Positions 44,961-54,822 are shown, numbered from the stretch's first letter. The stretch is 64,000 nt of DNA from Pseudothioglobus sp905182815 (GCF_048087625.1 NZ_CP159805.1:992001-1056000); one strand, 5' to 3'. The notes: a model not told the origin generated them from the letters alone. Translations and numbers: made by a program.

Positions 44961-45029
44961 AATAATGGTACAAAGAGATTTAATGTAAATGAAAATAGGT
45001 TCAATCAAAAGAATAATAGAAGCTCAATA

Positions 45030-45974
45030 ATGAAAAAATTTGCAAGAATTATTGGTACTGGAAGCTACTTACCAAGTAAGATTGTTACAAATCTTGATCT
45101 TGAGAAAGCTCTTGATACAACTGACGAATGGATAACCGCTCGAACTGGAATTAAAGAGAGGCGAATAGTTACAGACGAAAGTACATGTGACCTTGCTCTT
45201 GAAGCAAGTAAAAATGCTCTTGAAATGGCTGAAATCACCCCTTCAGAGATTGATCTTATTATTCTTGCTACAACTACCCCTGATAAAATTTTTCCTGCAA
45301 CAGCAACAATGCTTCAAGACCGTCTTGGTGCTTCATGTCCAGCATTTGATCTTCAAGCGGTTTGTGCAGGCTTTGTCTTTGCCCTTACAACTGCTCAGCA
45401 GTATATAGAAAATGGAAGCTTTAAAAATATACTAGTCGTTGGTAGTGAAACAATGTCAAAAATTGTTGATTGGAATGATCGCTCTACTGCAATCCTTTTT
45501 GCTGATGGTGCTGGAGCAGTAGTAGTTAGCTCTGATTATGCTACTGGTATAAAGCACTCTAAGCTCTATAGTGATGGAAGCTTCTTATCCTCACTCCATG
45601 TTAACAACAATGGTATTAATGAGTTGGGTACGATTGAAATGTTGGGTAATGAAGTTTTTAAGATTGCAGTTAATAGACTTTCTGATTTGGCAGAAGAAAC
45701 ACTTCAAGATTGTAATATGACATCAAATGATATTACTTGGATGGTTCCACATCAAGCTAATATCCGCATTATTAAAGCAGTTGCAAAGCGAATTAATCTA
45801 CCTATGAGCAAAGTGATTCAAACTCTAGATACGCATGGAAATACTTCAGCTGCCTCTATTCCTTTGGCTCTTGACATAGGAGTTCGTGATGGAAGAATCA
45901 AAAAGGGAGACATGTTACTTTTTGAAGGAATTGGCGGTGGATTCAGCTGGGGTAGTGTTCTTCTTGAATACTAA
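45030..45974 (+). CDS. fabH: Beta-ketoacyl-ACP synthase III
   Basis: FabH starts fatty acid synthesis by condensing acetyl-CoA with malonyl-ACP. The 314-residue protein has the Cys-His-Asn triad in LQAVCAGFVFAL, VPHQANIRI and DTHGNTSAAS, plus DEWITARTGIKERRI near the N-terminus and the final EGIGGGFSWGS. In E. coli fabD, fabG and acpP follow; here a convergent ispA follows with a four-base overlap, so the usual fab cluster is split. Confidence 0.96.
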   Translation: MKKFARIIGTGSYLPSKIVTNLDLEKALDTTDEWITARTGIKERRIVTDESTCDLALEASKNALEMAEITPSEIDLIILATTTPDKIFPATATMLQDRLGASCPAFDLQAVCAGFVFALTTAQQYIENGSFKNILVVGSETMSKIVDWNDRSTAILFADGAGAVVVSSDYATGIKHSKLYSDGSFLSSLHVNNNGINELGTIEMLGNEVFKIAVNRLSDLAEETLQDCNMTSNDITWMVPHQANIRIIKAVAKRINLPMSKVIQTLDTHGNTSAASIPLALDIGVRDGRIKKGDMLLFEGIGGGFSWGSVLLEY

Positions 45975-46849
45975 AAAGAGCGCTTCATTAACTTAACAGT
46001 TAGGTCCTTTAAGGGCTTTTCATTAACACTAAGAAGTATTATTTCATCAAGAGCCTCTTGATAAAGGCCTTCATACTTTTTAACTGACTCATCTAATCCT
46101 AAAATAGATGGATATGAAGGTTTATTTTTTTCTGAATCTGAATTTTGTCGCTTACCTAATATCTCATCTGAGGTGATTACGTCCAATACATCATCCTGAA
46201 CTTGATAAGCAAGTCCTATAATGTTTGAGAAAGAATCCAATATAGATAAGTCTTTTTTACTAATATTAGGATTCAAAATAGCCCCAAACATTACAGAACA
46301 ATTTAAAAGTGAACCAGTTTTCTTTTTATGCAAATTATTTAGCAGCTCGATGTCAACCTCTTTAGAGACAATAGATAAGTCAATTGACTGCCCTTCAGCC
46401 ATTTTAAAAGCTGACAACGACAACAAATTTAATAATTTTACTTTTGTGACTGAATCAATTAAGTCATCACTAGAAATTACCTCAAATGCCAAAGCCTGCA
46501 GCGCATCACCTGCAAGTATTGCCTGAGCTTCACCATAAACTTTATGAGAGGATGGTTGATTATGCCTAATATCATCATCATCCATTATAGGAAGATCATC
46601 ATGAATAAGAGAGTAGATATGAATTAACTCAATAGCACAAGCGCTCGAATCAACTTTTTGGATATCAATACCAAACAAATTAGCAACAGTGTAAGTAAGA
46701 ATTGGTCTAAAGCGCTTTCCACCAGCCATAACGCTATACTTCATAATATTATTTAACTCACTCTGATAAGAATTATTAAGCGAAATAGAGCTCAAATAAT
46801 TTTCTATATAAGAATTAACTCGCTCCCGATAAACCTCAAGAATCTCCAA
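45971..46849 (-). CDS. ispA: Farnesyl diphosphate synthase (short-chain prenyltransferase)
   Basis: The 292-residue enzyme joins isopentenyl diphosphate units to geranyl or farnesyl diphosphate. Landmarks are GGKRFRPIL, the first Asp-rich motif DDLPIMDDDD, a GEAQAILAGDALQALAFE segment and the second Asp-rich motif YQVQDDVLDV. It overlaps xseB by 14 bases, the standard xseB-ispA arrangement; dxs, which often follows, is not here. Chain length cannot be settled by eye, but context supports C15. Confidence 0.92.
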   Translation of the reverse strand: MEILEVYRERVNSYIENYLSSISLNNSYQSELNNIMKYSVMAGGKRFRPILTYTVANLFGIDIQKVDSSACAIELIHIYSLIHDDLPIMDDDDIRHNQPSSHKVYGEAQAILAGDALQALAFEVISSDDLIDSVTKVKLLNLLSLSAFKMAEGQSIDLSIVSKEVDIELLNNLHKKKTGSLLNCSVMFGAILNPNISKKDLSILDSFSNIIGLAYQVQDDVLDVITSDEILGKRQNSDSEKNKPSYPSILGLDESVKKYEGLYQEALDEIILLSVNEKPLKDLTVKLMKRSF

Positions 46850-47060
46850 AGGGCTTCTCTTCGCTATAGTTATCAGTATCGCTTAAAACACTTATTCGCT
46901 GCTCAGCATCAGTAAGCGCAGTATGGCATTGCCTATGTATTTTAACGCCTTCTTCAAAATATTTAAGTGAGTCCTCTAAGCTGAGCTCACCCGACTCCAT
47001 CTTGTTAATAATTTCTTCAAGCTGCGACAAGCCTTTATTAAAATTAAATTTATCTGTCAT
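46836..47060 (-). CDS. xseB: Exodeoxyribonuclease VII small subunit
   Basis: XseB is the short helical subunit that coats the XseA catalytic subunit of exonuclease VII. This 74-residue protein has FNKGLSQLEEIINKMESGELSLEDSL (as parts LEEIINKMESGELSLEDSL) and FEEGVKIHRQCHTALTDAEQRI, which is typical. It overlaps ispA by 14 bases and begins 17 bases after the stop of the preceding short-chain dehydrogenase region on the same strand. Confidence 0.93.
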   Translation of the reverse strand: MTDKFNFNKGLSQLEEIINKMESGELSLEDSLKYFEEGVKIHRQCHTALTDAEQRISVLSDTDNYSEEKPFGDS

Positions 47061-47076
47061 TTTTATTACCTTAATT

Positions 47077-47910
47077 TCATGAATATTTTAAAATTTTATC
47101 CATCCATGAGCTAGGTAATATTCTACCTAAAAAAGCAAATAATTTTGTTGGAAAGGTGACGCAATAATGAATTTTTGGCGAGCTTGACTTTAGGGCATGA
47201 AGTGCACACTTCAATACAGCTTCTGGTGGAAGAGTAAATTGAACATTTTCATCTGATTCAAGCCTTTGAATCATTGTGTTATATTGCTCCTTATAATTGC
47301 TCTTTGAAATATCTACATTTTCCTTAAAAGCTAAATAGGCATTGGCTCTAAATTTTGACTCTATTGGTCCAGGCTGAATTAAAGAAAATTTAATGTTTGT
47401 ATCACTTAGCTCCAGTCTTAAAGTATTAACAAGTCCCTCTATTGCGAACTTAGATGCAGTATAAGGACCTCTAAATGGCATAGCAACAAACCCTAAAACA
47501 GAGCTTATATAAATAACTCGCCCTATGTTTTCTTTTCTCATTTTAGGTAATACTAAATTAGTCAACTCATGCCAACCAAAAACATTAGCTTGAAATTGCT
47601 TCTCTAAAGTATCTCTGGAAATATCCTCTAGAGCACCAACTTGTCCATAAGCACCATTATTAATTAAAGCATACAATTTATCAGTCTTTTGATAAAGTTC
47701 TGAAATAGCATCATTTATTGAGTCTGAGGAAGACAAATCAAGTAACAAAGACTCAAAACCTAGAGCTTTGATTTTATCTACGTCATTATTATTTCTGGCA
47801 CTCGCAAAAACACGGTAACCTTCAGAGCGAAGTCCATGAGCAAGGCAAAGACCTATTCCACTTGAGCATCCAGTAATAAGAACTGACTTTAGTTTTGAAG
47901 AGCTGTCCAA
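47077..47910 (-). CDS. Short-chain dehydrogenase/reductase
   Basis: This 277-residue SDR has the cofactor motif ITGCSSGIGL, the NNGAYG segment and the catalytic SSVLGFVAMPFRGPYTASKFA (Ser, Tyr and Lys in order). The C-terminal GRILPSSWMDKILKYS tail is hydrophobic. It is of the classical type often annotated as a retinol or 17-beta-hydroxysteroid dehydrogenase-like protein; the substrate is unknown. Its start lies 22 bases inside pcnB, with which it is likely co-transcribed. The DDS-type basic residues after the second strand favour NADP. Confidence 0.8.
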   Translation of the reverse strand: MDSSSKLKSVLITGCSSGIGLCLAHGLRSEGYRVFASARNNNDVDKIKALGFESLLLDLSSSDSINDAISELYQKTDKLYALINNGAYGQVGALEDISRDTLEKQFQANVFGWHELTNLVLPKMRKENIGRVIYISSVLGFVAMPFRGPYTASKFAIEGLVNTLRLELSDTNIKFSLIQPGPIESKFRANAYLAFKENVDISKSNYKEQYNTMIQRLESDENVQFTLPPEAVLKCALHALKSSSPKIHYCVTFPTKLFAFLGRILPSSWMDKILKYS

Positions 47911-49028
47911 TGTTCCACCTTATTTTTTAATTCTAAATCAATACTTTCTGAACGTAATAACAGAAAGTCATAGGCCATACGAAAACGTGGATTACCAATT
48001 AAGTCACTTTCTTTTTTTGGATGACAATTTTCAAGTTGATATTGCATCAACCAAATATCTTTAACTCGAGTTGACAACCATCGAGGCATCATAACTTGCT
48101 GAGTTTGATTTTTAATAACATACTCCGCAGCATTAATCATTGTCTCTACTCGAGGTTTATTTTTTTTATTAGTCACAACTACTCTTAAATTAAACGAACC
48201 CCAAAGAAAGACAGCAAAAATAAATGCGGGAGTAACAGAATCACCGCTCTTAATTCTTTTAGAAGTATTTTCTAAAGCTGCATTAATAAATAAACTTTCT
48301 TTAGTCTGGGAGAATAAATGCTTTAATAATCCAAAATTTAAAAGTTCATTAAAAACTTCAATTGAGTTTTCATTGTGGAACAGTTTAATTACTTCTTCAT
48401 AGAGTCTCGCAGGCGGGATATTAGCTAGTAAATGCGCATTACTCGATATACTTTTTGAAAGCTCTGGTTCTAATTGGGCGCTTAGTTTAACTTTAAAGCG
48501 GACAGCACGAATCATTCTAACAGGGTCTTCTTCAAAACGCTCTTTTGGATTACCTATCATTTTAATTTCAACAGCTTTTAAATCATCTAGGCCTCCAACA
48601 TAATCAATAACCTGAGAGTTTACAAGATCATAATAAAGACCATTAACAGTAAAATCTCTTCTGAATACATCATCTTCCAATGACCCATAAAAGTTGTCCC
48701 GAACAACCACACCACTATTAGAAGTTTTAACCTTGCCCGCGCGAAAAGTAGCTACTTCAATAAATTTTCTTGCAGAAAACATTATATGAACTAACCTAAA
48801 GCGCCTTCCAATAATTCTTGAGCGTTTAAAAGTTTTGTTAACCTGCTCTGGGGTTGCATTTGTAGCAATATCAAAATCTTTAGGCTCATAGCCTAACAAT
48901 AAATCTCGTATACATCCACCAACTAAATAAGCATCATATCCAGCTTTAATTAAAGTCTGAACTACCTTTATAGCATCCTTATCAATTAGCTTTTTGTCAA
49001 ATTTAACAGTCTGACGAACTGGGGTCAT
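47889..49028 (-). CDS. pcnB: Poly(A) polymerase I
   Basis: PcnB adds 3' poly(A) tails that mark RNA for decay. The 379-residue nucleotidyltransferase has GGCIRDLLLGYEPKDFDIATNA with its catalytic acidic residues, RIIGRRFRLVHIMF, and RRDFTVNGLYYD, followed by the RNA-binding region EDPVRMIRAVRFKVKL. The R-rich FRLVH and position of the NH domain favour PcnB over CCA-adding enzyme, and the sequence is close to E. coli PcnB, which is longer (465) owing to a basic tail missing here. Confidence 0.88.
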   Translation of the reverse strand: MTPVRQTVKFDKKLIDKDAIKVVQTLIKAGYDAYLVGGCIRDLLLGYEPKDFDIATNATPEQVNKTFKRSRIIGRRFRLVHIMFSARKFIEVATFRAGKVKTSNSGVVVRDNFYGSLEDDVFRRDFTVNGLYYDLVNSQVIDYVGGLDDLKAVEIKMIGNPKERFEEDPVRMIRAVRFKVKLSAQLEPELSKSISSNAHLLANIPPARLYEEVIKLFHNENSIEVFNELLNFGLLKHLFSQTKESLFINAALENTSKRIKSGDSVTPAFIFAVFLWGSFNLRVVVTNKKNKPRVETMINAAEYVIKNQTQQVMMPRWLSTRVKDIWLMQYQLENCHPKKESDLIGNPRFRMAYDFLLLRSESIDLELKNKVEHWTALQN

Positions 49029-49411
49029 AAGCTCACTACTTCTCTAGGCTTCCAGCCATCTTTTCTATGCTCACATTCGATATTAGTATAAACCCCACCC
49101 CTAACATTAAAAATAGCCTTTAATCTTATAAAGCGAGGATTCATAGCCTCAACTAAATCATCAAGAATTTTATTAGTAACGGCCTCATGAAAAGCACCCT
49201 CATTCCTATAAGACCAAAAATAATTTTTTAGTGCTTTGAGTTCAACACAAAAATTATCAGCTATATATTCAATATGGATATCAGCAAAATCTGGCTGCCC
49301 AGTCAAAGGACAAAGACATGTAAATTCTGATGAATCAATACGAATTACAAAATCCCTTTCACTATTAGGATTATCAAAAACTTCTAAAATTTTACTTGGT
49401 GAGCTAGACAT
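49025..49411 (-). CDS. queF: NADPH-dependent 7-cyano-7-deazaguanine reductase, short form
   Basis: QueF reduces preQ0 to preQ1 for queuosine in tRNA. This 128-residue protein is the unimodular (YkvM-like) type, half the length of E. coli QueF. The catalytic cysteine lies in FTCLCPLTGQPDFADI and the QueF motif is ELKALKNYFWSYRN. The stop overlaps pcnB by four bases, and the start overlaps lptF by eight, so the three genes lie in one transcript. Confidence 0.92.
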   Translation of the reverse strand: MSSSPSKILEVFDNPNSERDFVIRIDSSEFTCLCPLTGQPDFADIHIEYIADNFCVELKALKNYFWSYRNEGAFHEAVTNKILDDLVEAMNPRFIRLKAIFNVRGGVYTNIECEHRKDGWKPREVVSL

Positions 49412-50570
49412 GACTTTTCTCTTTAATATTAAAAAAGGCTATTTTATCAACAAAGTGAGCAACTTTGCCTTGTCTAAATTGATAAAAAATTATTAAAATT
49501 AATAATAACAGCAAATGAATACCCCACATTCCAATTAGTGGGCTAAGTTGGCCGCTCTCAATTGCACTTTTCGCAGCTAACAAGGCATTGTTGTATAACA
49601 TGAAAATAATTATTCCAAATATAAGATTAATTCCTTTTCCAGTTCTTGGAGATGACTTTCCTAGAAAAACACCAAATATAGAAAGGATTAAAACTGAAAT
49701 AGGCTGGGAAATTCTCCATTGAATCTCTGCATTTGCATTATCACCACCTTCTCTTAATAGATCTATTGTATTTCTCTCTTCTATTTCAGAAAAACTCGCT
49801 ATAGATTTTTGAATATCGCCTGAAACTATCTCTAAATCATATTTCTCAAAATTAAGGATATTAATATTTTTATCGCCAGGTAACCCCTCATAGCGAGTAC
49901 CATTCCCAAGTCGAAGATATATGCTGCCATTTTTTTCATCAGTATATTTTTTTGCATCTGAGGCGAGAACAACTACTGGAATCTCATCATCCAGCGCATA
50001 AATAAAGACTTCTTCCATATTTTGTTCACCAATGATGCCACTTACTTTTGATTCAGAGGCATAAAAGACAATCTCACCATTTTTAAAGCTCTCAAACTTT
50101 CCTTCTGTAATAAACGAGAATTCTGATGCATTAACCGTTTCATCTTCAGCATAACTTTTTTGCTGTTTAGCCCATGGAACTGCAAATATAGTTAAATAAA
50201 AAATAATAATAAAAGTAAAAAAAACAATTGGTTTAATTAGATTCATAAAGTTCTTATCGCCTAATCCAATAGAATTCATTACTACCGCTTCAGAGTTTTT
50301 ATAGAGCTGAGATATAGTAATAATAATCGACAGAAAAAGAGATAAAGTTAATATTATTGGGATATCTCTGAGCATATTAAAGCCAATTAGTGGCATTAGC
50401 TCTTTAATAGGGATTCCAAAGGAAACACTCTCTTGAACAGTTAGAACAAATTGATTTCCCAAGACTATAAGTCCAATTATGAAAGTTATAGCAAGAAAAA
50501 ATACAATTAAATTACTCAGTAAGTACCTGGAAATTATAGTATTTTGATATTTGAAAATCTTAAGTAGCAT
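49404..50570 (-). CDS. lptF: LPS export permease LptF
   Basis: LptF is one of two membrane subunits of the LptB2FG ABC exporter that extracts lipopolysaccharide from the inner membrane. The 388-residue protein has six helices in two groups of three with a large periplasmic beta-jellyroll between (about 135-270, with GRFEG-type strands such as RLGNGTRYEG). Membrane segments include RYLLSNLIVFFLAITFIIGL and LTLSLFLSIIITISQLYKNSE. Usually lptG follows or lies near; here queF follows, so lptG must be elsewhere. Confidence 0.88.
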   Translation of the reverse strand: MLLKIFKYQNTIISRYLLSNLIVFFLAITFIIGLIVLGNQFVLTVQESVSFGIPIKELMPLIGFNMLRDIPIILTLSLFLSIIITISQLYKNSEAVVMNSIGLGDKNFMNLIKPIVFFTFIIIFYLTIFAVPWAKQQKSYAEDETVNASEFSFITEGKFESFKNGEIVFYASESKVSGIIGEQNMEEVFIYALDDEIPVVVLASDAKKYTDEKNGSIYLRLGNGTRYEGLPGDKNINILNFEKYDLEIVSGDIQKSIASFSEIEERNTIDLLREGGDNANAEIQWRISQPISVLILSIFGVFLGKSSPRTGKGINLIFGIIIFMLYNNALLAAKSAIESGQLSPLIGMWGIHLLLLLILIIFYQFRQGKVAHFVDKIAFFNIKEKSHV

Positions 50571-50609
50571 TCTGATAATTATAAAATAATCTCAACAGCT
50601 AATTGAATA

Positions 50610-51872
50610 TTACTTCTTTTGCTTCATAGAGTCAAAAAACTCATCATTTGTTTTAGAGAATCTTAACCTCTCAATTAAAAATTCAGCAGCTTCAACAGTA
50701 TCCATAGGATGAAGAATTTTTCTCAAAATCCACATTTTCTGCAATTCTTGCTCATCTGTCATAAGCTCTTCACGACGAGTACCTGATGCATTTATATTAA
50801 TGGCTGGGAATATTCGTTTTTCAGACAGTCTTCTTTCAAGATGCAGCTCCATATTACCTGTACCTTTGAATTCCTGATAGATGACTTCATCCATCTTAGA
50901 GCCAGTTTCAACTAATGCAGTAGCAATTATAGTAATGCTACCTCCATTTTCAATATTTCTTGCAGCACCAAAGAAACGCTTTGGCCTCTGTAAAGCATTT
51001 GCATCAACACCACCAGTTAGGACTTTCCCAGAGGAAGGAGCAACAGTATTATAAGCCCTTGCTAAACGAGTTATAGAGTCAAGCAAGATAATAACATCTT
51101 TGCCTTGTTCTGCTCTTCTTTTAGCTTTTTCAATAACAATTTCAGCAATTTGGACGTGTCTTTTCGCAGGCTCATCAAAAGTAGAAGAAATAACCTCACC
51201 TCTAACAGTTCGCTCCATCTCTGTGACCTCTTCTGGCCTCTCATCAATTAATAAAACAATTAATTCGCACTCAGGATGATTAACAGCAATCGATGATGCA
51301 ATATTTTGCAAAATCATAGTTTTTCCAGCCTTTGGAGGAGCTACTAATAATCCTCTTTGTCCCTTTCCAATAGGAGCAACTAAATCAATTACTCTAGCAG
51401 TTATATCCTCTGTACCGCCATTACCTAATTCTAGCCCTAATCTTTCATTAGGATGCAATGGTGTTAATGAAGAAAAAGGTATGCGGTTTCTAACACTCTC
51501 TGGAGAGTCTTCATTTACCTCAGAAACTTTTACCAAAGCAAAATACTTTTCACCTTTTTTTGGAGCCCTAATTTTTCCCGTAACAACGTCACCAGTTAAT
51601 AAATTAAAACGCCTAATTTGATTAGGTGAAACGTATATATCATCAGGACCTGACACATAAGAATCATTTGAAGACCTAAGAAAACCATATCCCTCTTGTA
51701 AAATGTCTAGTACACCATCTCCTAGAACCTCTTCATCGTTATCTGCTTTATGTTTTAGAATTGCAAAAATTAAAGTTTGTTTTTTTGCTCTTGAAATATT
51801 CTCAATACCAAGGGATTGAGCAAGCTCTAAAAGCTCGGCAGGAGTCTTAATTTTAAGTTCTGATAGTTTCAT
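50610..51872 (-). CDS. rho: Transcription termination factor Rho
   Basis: Rho is the hexameric RNA helicase that ends untranslated transcripts. The 420-residue protein has the N-terminal helical Rho domain (TPAELLELAQSLGIENISRAKKQ in parts), the cold-shock RNA-binding domain with GYGFLR, Walker A APPKAGKT, Walker B VIILLDSITRLARAYN, and the Q-loop TGGVDANALQRPKRFFGAARN (in parts). It follows trxA on the same strand, as in E. coli. Its leader is about 120 bases. Confidence 0.97.
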   Translation of the reverse strand: MKLSELKIKTPAELLELAQSLGIENISRAKKQTLIFAILKHKADNDEEVLGDGVLDILQEGYGFLRSSNDSYVSGPDDIYVSPNQIRRFNLLTGDVVTGKIRAPKKGEKYFALVKVSEVNEDSPESVRNRIPFSSLTPLHPNERLGLELGNGGTEDITARVIDLVAPIGKGQRGLLVAPPKAGKTMILQNIASSIAVNHPECELIVLLIDERPEEVTEMERTVRGEVISSTFDEPAKRHVQIAEIVIEKAKRRAEQGKDVIILLDSITRLARAYNTVAPSSGKVLTGGVDANALQRPKRFFGAARNIENGGSITIIATALVETGSKMDEVIYQEFKGTGNMELHLERRLSEKRIFPAININASGTRREELMTDEQELQKMWILRKILHPMDTVEAAEFLIERLRFSKTNDEFFDSMKQKK

Positions 51873-51996
51873 ATAGATTTTTAAAGTAATTAGAGGGGAT
51901 TGGCATATTGCCGATGGGTAAGTAAGTTAGTATTAGTTTGAATTTATAGAGGGAGATTGATTTAGTAAATTTTTTATATATAGTTAAATGATGATA
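51873..51996 (-). promoter_or_regulatory. rho leader with a small hairpin
   Basis: The gap between trxA and rho holds TTGGCA-tat-TGCCGA (51900-51914), a six-pair hairpin with one G-T pair. rho leaders are sites of Rho autoregulation in E. coli, which makes the leader worth noting, but nothing here proves it. Otherwise I see no gene. Confidence 0.3.
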
Positions 51997-52323
51997 TTAA
52001 ATATTAGAATCCAAAAATGCATTTAAGTTTGCCTTAGAAAGAGCACCAACCTTTGTTGCGTGTACTGCACCATCTTTAAATAGAAGCATTGTTGGAATAC
52101 CTCTTATACCATACTTAGGTGGTAGTTGAGTATTTTCGTCAACGTTGACTTTTGCTATTGTAATTCGTCCTTCATATTCATCAGCAATTTCATCAAGAAT
52201 AGGGGCTAAAGCCTTACATGGTCCACACCATTCGGCCCAAAAATCTACTAAAACAGGTTGAGAGGAGCTAACTACATCAGCCTCAAACGAAGCATCACTG
52301 ACTACTTTAATTTTGTCGTTCAT
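51997..52323 (-). CDS. trxA: Thioredoxin 1
   Basis: Thioredoxin reduces disulfides in ribonucleotide reductase and many other partners. The 108-residue protein has the active site WAEWCGPCKALAP and the usual downstream cis-proline segment RGIPTMLLF. It precedes rho, the standard gammaproteobacterial order. Its transcript starts at a recognisable extended -10 promoter. Confidence 0.97.
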   Translation of the reverse strand: MNDKIKVVSDASFEADVVSSSQPVLVDFWAEWCGPCKALAPILDEIADEYEGRITIAKVNVDENTQLPPKYGIRGIPTMLLFKDGAVHATKVGALSKANLNAFLDSNI

Positions 52324-52373
52324 GTATTGAAAAATTGGAAAGTAAAAAAATTGAATCGAGCTAATTTGCAGTT

Positions 52374-52400
52374 ATTATAACACTTCCTGACATAAAAACT
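52374..52400 (-). promoter_or_regulatory. Extended -10 promoter of trxA
   Basis: On the minus strand TGTTATAAT (TGn plus TATAAT, plus-strand 52374-52382) is a full extended -10 element, about 50 bases before the trxA ATG. No good -35 is seen, which an extended -10 does not require. Confidence 0.6.
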
Positions 52401-52460
52401 ATTTTTTTAAAAAAGATTATCACCTAGGAAAAATAGTAAATATTCAGTGGTTTGTTATAG

Positions 52461-53402
52461 TTAAGTTATAACTGCAAGTATTACTGGTATTGTAATGAAT
52501 GATAAAGCAACTTGAGTAGTAACAATACTTGTCATCAACTGCTCATCTCCGCCAAATTGTTTCGCTAATGCATGGGATGATGCGGCAGTTGGGACAGATG
52601 CAAAGATAACCGCAACAACAACCTCTAACTGGCTAAGCCCCATTGATGATGCAACAATATATGCGATTACAGGAAATGCTATCAATTTGAGAGAATTAGA
52701 AATAATAATTGGGGTCATTTTTAATGCAAGATCTCTTACTTTAATCTTTGCGCCAATAGTTAGAAGCATTATTGGTAATGCTGCAGAGCCAAGAAGACCA
52801 GAAGTTTCATGAACAATAATTAGTTTGTCTGACTCAATTAATGATACAAATAAACCAGCAATCATTGCAAGTATGAATGGGTTTTTTATTAATTCTATAA
52901 ATATATTGGCTATTCCTTTTGTAGTATCAGCTTGTCCAGGCTGAGTTAAGTTAGAGACCATGATAGAGATTACAACAATATTGATACTAGGAACGTATAA
53001 AAGCATAAACACAGCTCCAATTGCTAAACCCTCATCCCCAAAAAGGCTACCGGCTATTGCTAGTGCAATAAATGCATTATGCCTTGCAGCGCCCTGCAAA
53101 ATTGATGACCAAGACTCAGGAGAATACCCTAGCAGCTTACCCATCAGAACTGACACAATTGTTACAATAAATAACCCAGAAAGTATAACTACCCCATAAC
53201 TATAAATCATTGATGAAGATAAGTGAATTTGAGATATGTGGTGAAATAAAAGAGATGGAATTAGAACCCAATAGACAAGCTTATCATTAACGTCCCAAAA
53301 AGATACATCAGGAACCCCAAGTCTTCTTAGTACATTACCTAGAATTATCAGAATAAATACTGGTGAAATAAGTAAAAATATTTGAAAGAAATTTGAAAGC
53401 AT
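52461..53402 (-). CDS. AEC-family (auxin efflux carrier type) transporter
   Basis: The 313-residue protein has about ten membrane helices in two five-helix halves, with the NHNAFIALA-like segment ARHNAFIALAIAGSLFG and the C-terminal ASVPTAASSHALAKQFGG, typical of the AEC family. Members export or import malonate, malate or other organic acids, or auxin in plants; the substrate here is unknown. The gene stands between trxA and gltX on the same strand; 31 bases separate it from gltX. Confidence 0.85.
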   Translation of the reverse strand: MLSNFFQIFLLISPVFILIILGNVLRRLGVPDVSFWDVNDKLVYWVLIPSLLFHHISQIHLSSSMIYSYGVVILSGLFIVTIVSVLMGKLLGYSPESWSSILQGAARHNAFIALAIAGSLFGDEGLAIGAVFMLLYVPSINIVVISIMVSNLTQPGQADTTKGIANIFIELIKNPFILAMIAGLFVSLIESDKLIIVHETSGLLGSAALPIMLLTIGAKIKVRDLALKMTPIIISNSLKLIAFPVIAYIVASSMGLSQLEVVVAVIFASVPTAASSHALAKQFGGDEQLMTSIVTTQVALSFITIPVILAVIT

Positions 53403-53433
53403 TTATACTTTTTTTATATGCCTAAGAGCAAGA

Positions 53434-54822
53434 TTAAGAATTAATATTATCAATATAATCTAAAGCCATTTGTATTCGAAACAAGGTTCTGGTTTTGCCA
53501 ACAAGTTGCGCGCTTATGTCAACACTCCCCGCCTTACCATCACCACTAATAGCAAGTCTAAATGGGTGGCCTACCTTACCAAAACCAACATCCCTAGCCT
53601 CACAAATACCTTTAATAGTAGAATGAATATTCTCAGCCGTCCAAGAGCTTATATCGTTTAAGTTAGTAAATAAATCAAATAATATTAATTTTGATTCTTG
53701 AGTAAAAACCTTATTTGCTTGAACTTCATCAAACTCTTTAAAATCATTATAAAACATGGCGCAGCTTTGCGCCATATCGACTAGGGACTTAGAGCGATCT
53801 CGAAGAGCATCAATAACTTCATTAAGAACAGGTCCATCACCTACTTCAATGTTTAATTGATCAAGGTGCCATTTAAGATTAGAGGCAAGTTCATTGACCT
53901 CAGTTGTTTTTATATGAGAGTGATTAATCCACTCAAGCTTTTCTTGATTAAAGCTAGCTGGTGAATTATTAATACTTCTCAGATCGAAAAGATTAATCAT
54001 TTCATCAACAGAAAAGATTTCTTGATCTCCATGAGACCAGCCTAACCTTACAATATAATTAAGAAGAGCGAAAGGCAGCAAGCCTTCATCCCTGTATGAT
54101 AATAAATTAAGGGCTCCATGCCTTTTTGATAAGCGTGATCCATCTGAGCCCAAGATCATTGGTACATGAGCAAATTTAGGGGAAGGCCAATCCATAGCCT
54201 CATAAAGGTTAATTTGCTTAGGAGTATTATTAATGTGGTCATCACCCCTGATAACGCACTCTATTGCCATATCATGGTCGTCGACTACAACCGTCAAATT
54301 ATAGGTTGGAGATCCATCTGACCTTGAGATAATTAAGTCATCTAATTCAGAATTAGAAATGCTTATATCACCTTTAACATAATCACTAAAGCTTACATTG
54401 CCGTCAACAGGGTTAAGAAATCTAATAACGCCATTTTTTAACCCCTTATCTCGACAGCATCGATCATACTTAGGCTTTTCTTTTTTTGCAATTTGCTCTT
54501 CTCTCATTAACTCTAATCGCTCGATAGAGCAATCACAATAATACGCTTTGCCTTTTATAAGTAATTCAGAGATAACTTCATTATAGCGAACAGTTCTATC
54601 ACTCTGATAAATTGGGCCTTCATCATAGTCCAAAGCAAGCCAGTCCATTCCCTCCAAAATTGCATCAACAGAGGCCTGGGTTGAACGCTCCTTATCAGTA
54701 TCTTCAATTCTAAGAACAAACTTACTATTATTTTTTTTTGCCCATAGCCATGCAAAAAGAGCTGTTCTAGCACCACCAATATGCAAATAACCAGTTGGGG
54801 AAGGAGCAAATCTTGATTTCAT
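53434..54822 (-). CDS. gltX: Glutamate--tRNA ligase
   Basis: GltX charges tRNA-Glu. The 462-residue class I enzyme has the HIGH-type motif GYLHIGGARTALF, the KMSKS-type RLSKRHGA, and the zinc-binding cysteines in YYCDCSIERL with later RCCRDK. The sequence around GSPTYNLTVVVDDHDM and VIRGDDHINNTPKQINLYEA (in parts) is family-typical. The length fits the bacterial discriminating or non-discriminating forms (about 465-490). Confidence 0.95.
   Translation of the reverse strand: MKSRFAPSPTGYLHIGGARTALFAWLWAKKNNSKFVLRIEDTDKERSTQASVDAILEGMDWLALDYDEGPIYQSDRTVRYNEVISELLIKGKAYYCDCSIERLELMREEQIAKKEKPKYDRCCRDKGLKNGVIRFLNPVDGNVSFSDYVKGDISISNSELDDLIISRSDGSPTYNLTVVVDDHDMAIECVIRGDDHINNTPKQINLYEAMDWPSPKFAHVPMILGSDGSRLSKRHGALNLLSYRDEGLLPFALLNYIVRLGWSHGDQEIFSVDEMINLFDLRSINNSPASFNQEKLEWINHSHIKTTEVNELASNLKWHLDQLNIEVGDGPVLNEVIDALRDRSKSLVDMAQSCAMFYNDFKEFDEVQANKVFTQESKLILFDLFTNLNDISSWTAENIHSTIKGICEARDVGFGKVGHPFRLAISGDGKAGSVDISAQLVGKTRTLFRIQMALDYIDNINS

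Noticed and set aside
19888..52395. An 11-base word TGTCAGGAAGT present upstream of both glnA and trxA
   Set aside because: Opposite orientations relative to the genes, and many shared 11-base words are expected by chance in a window of this size.
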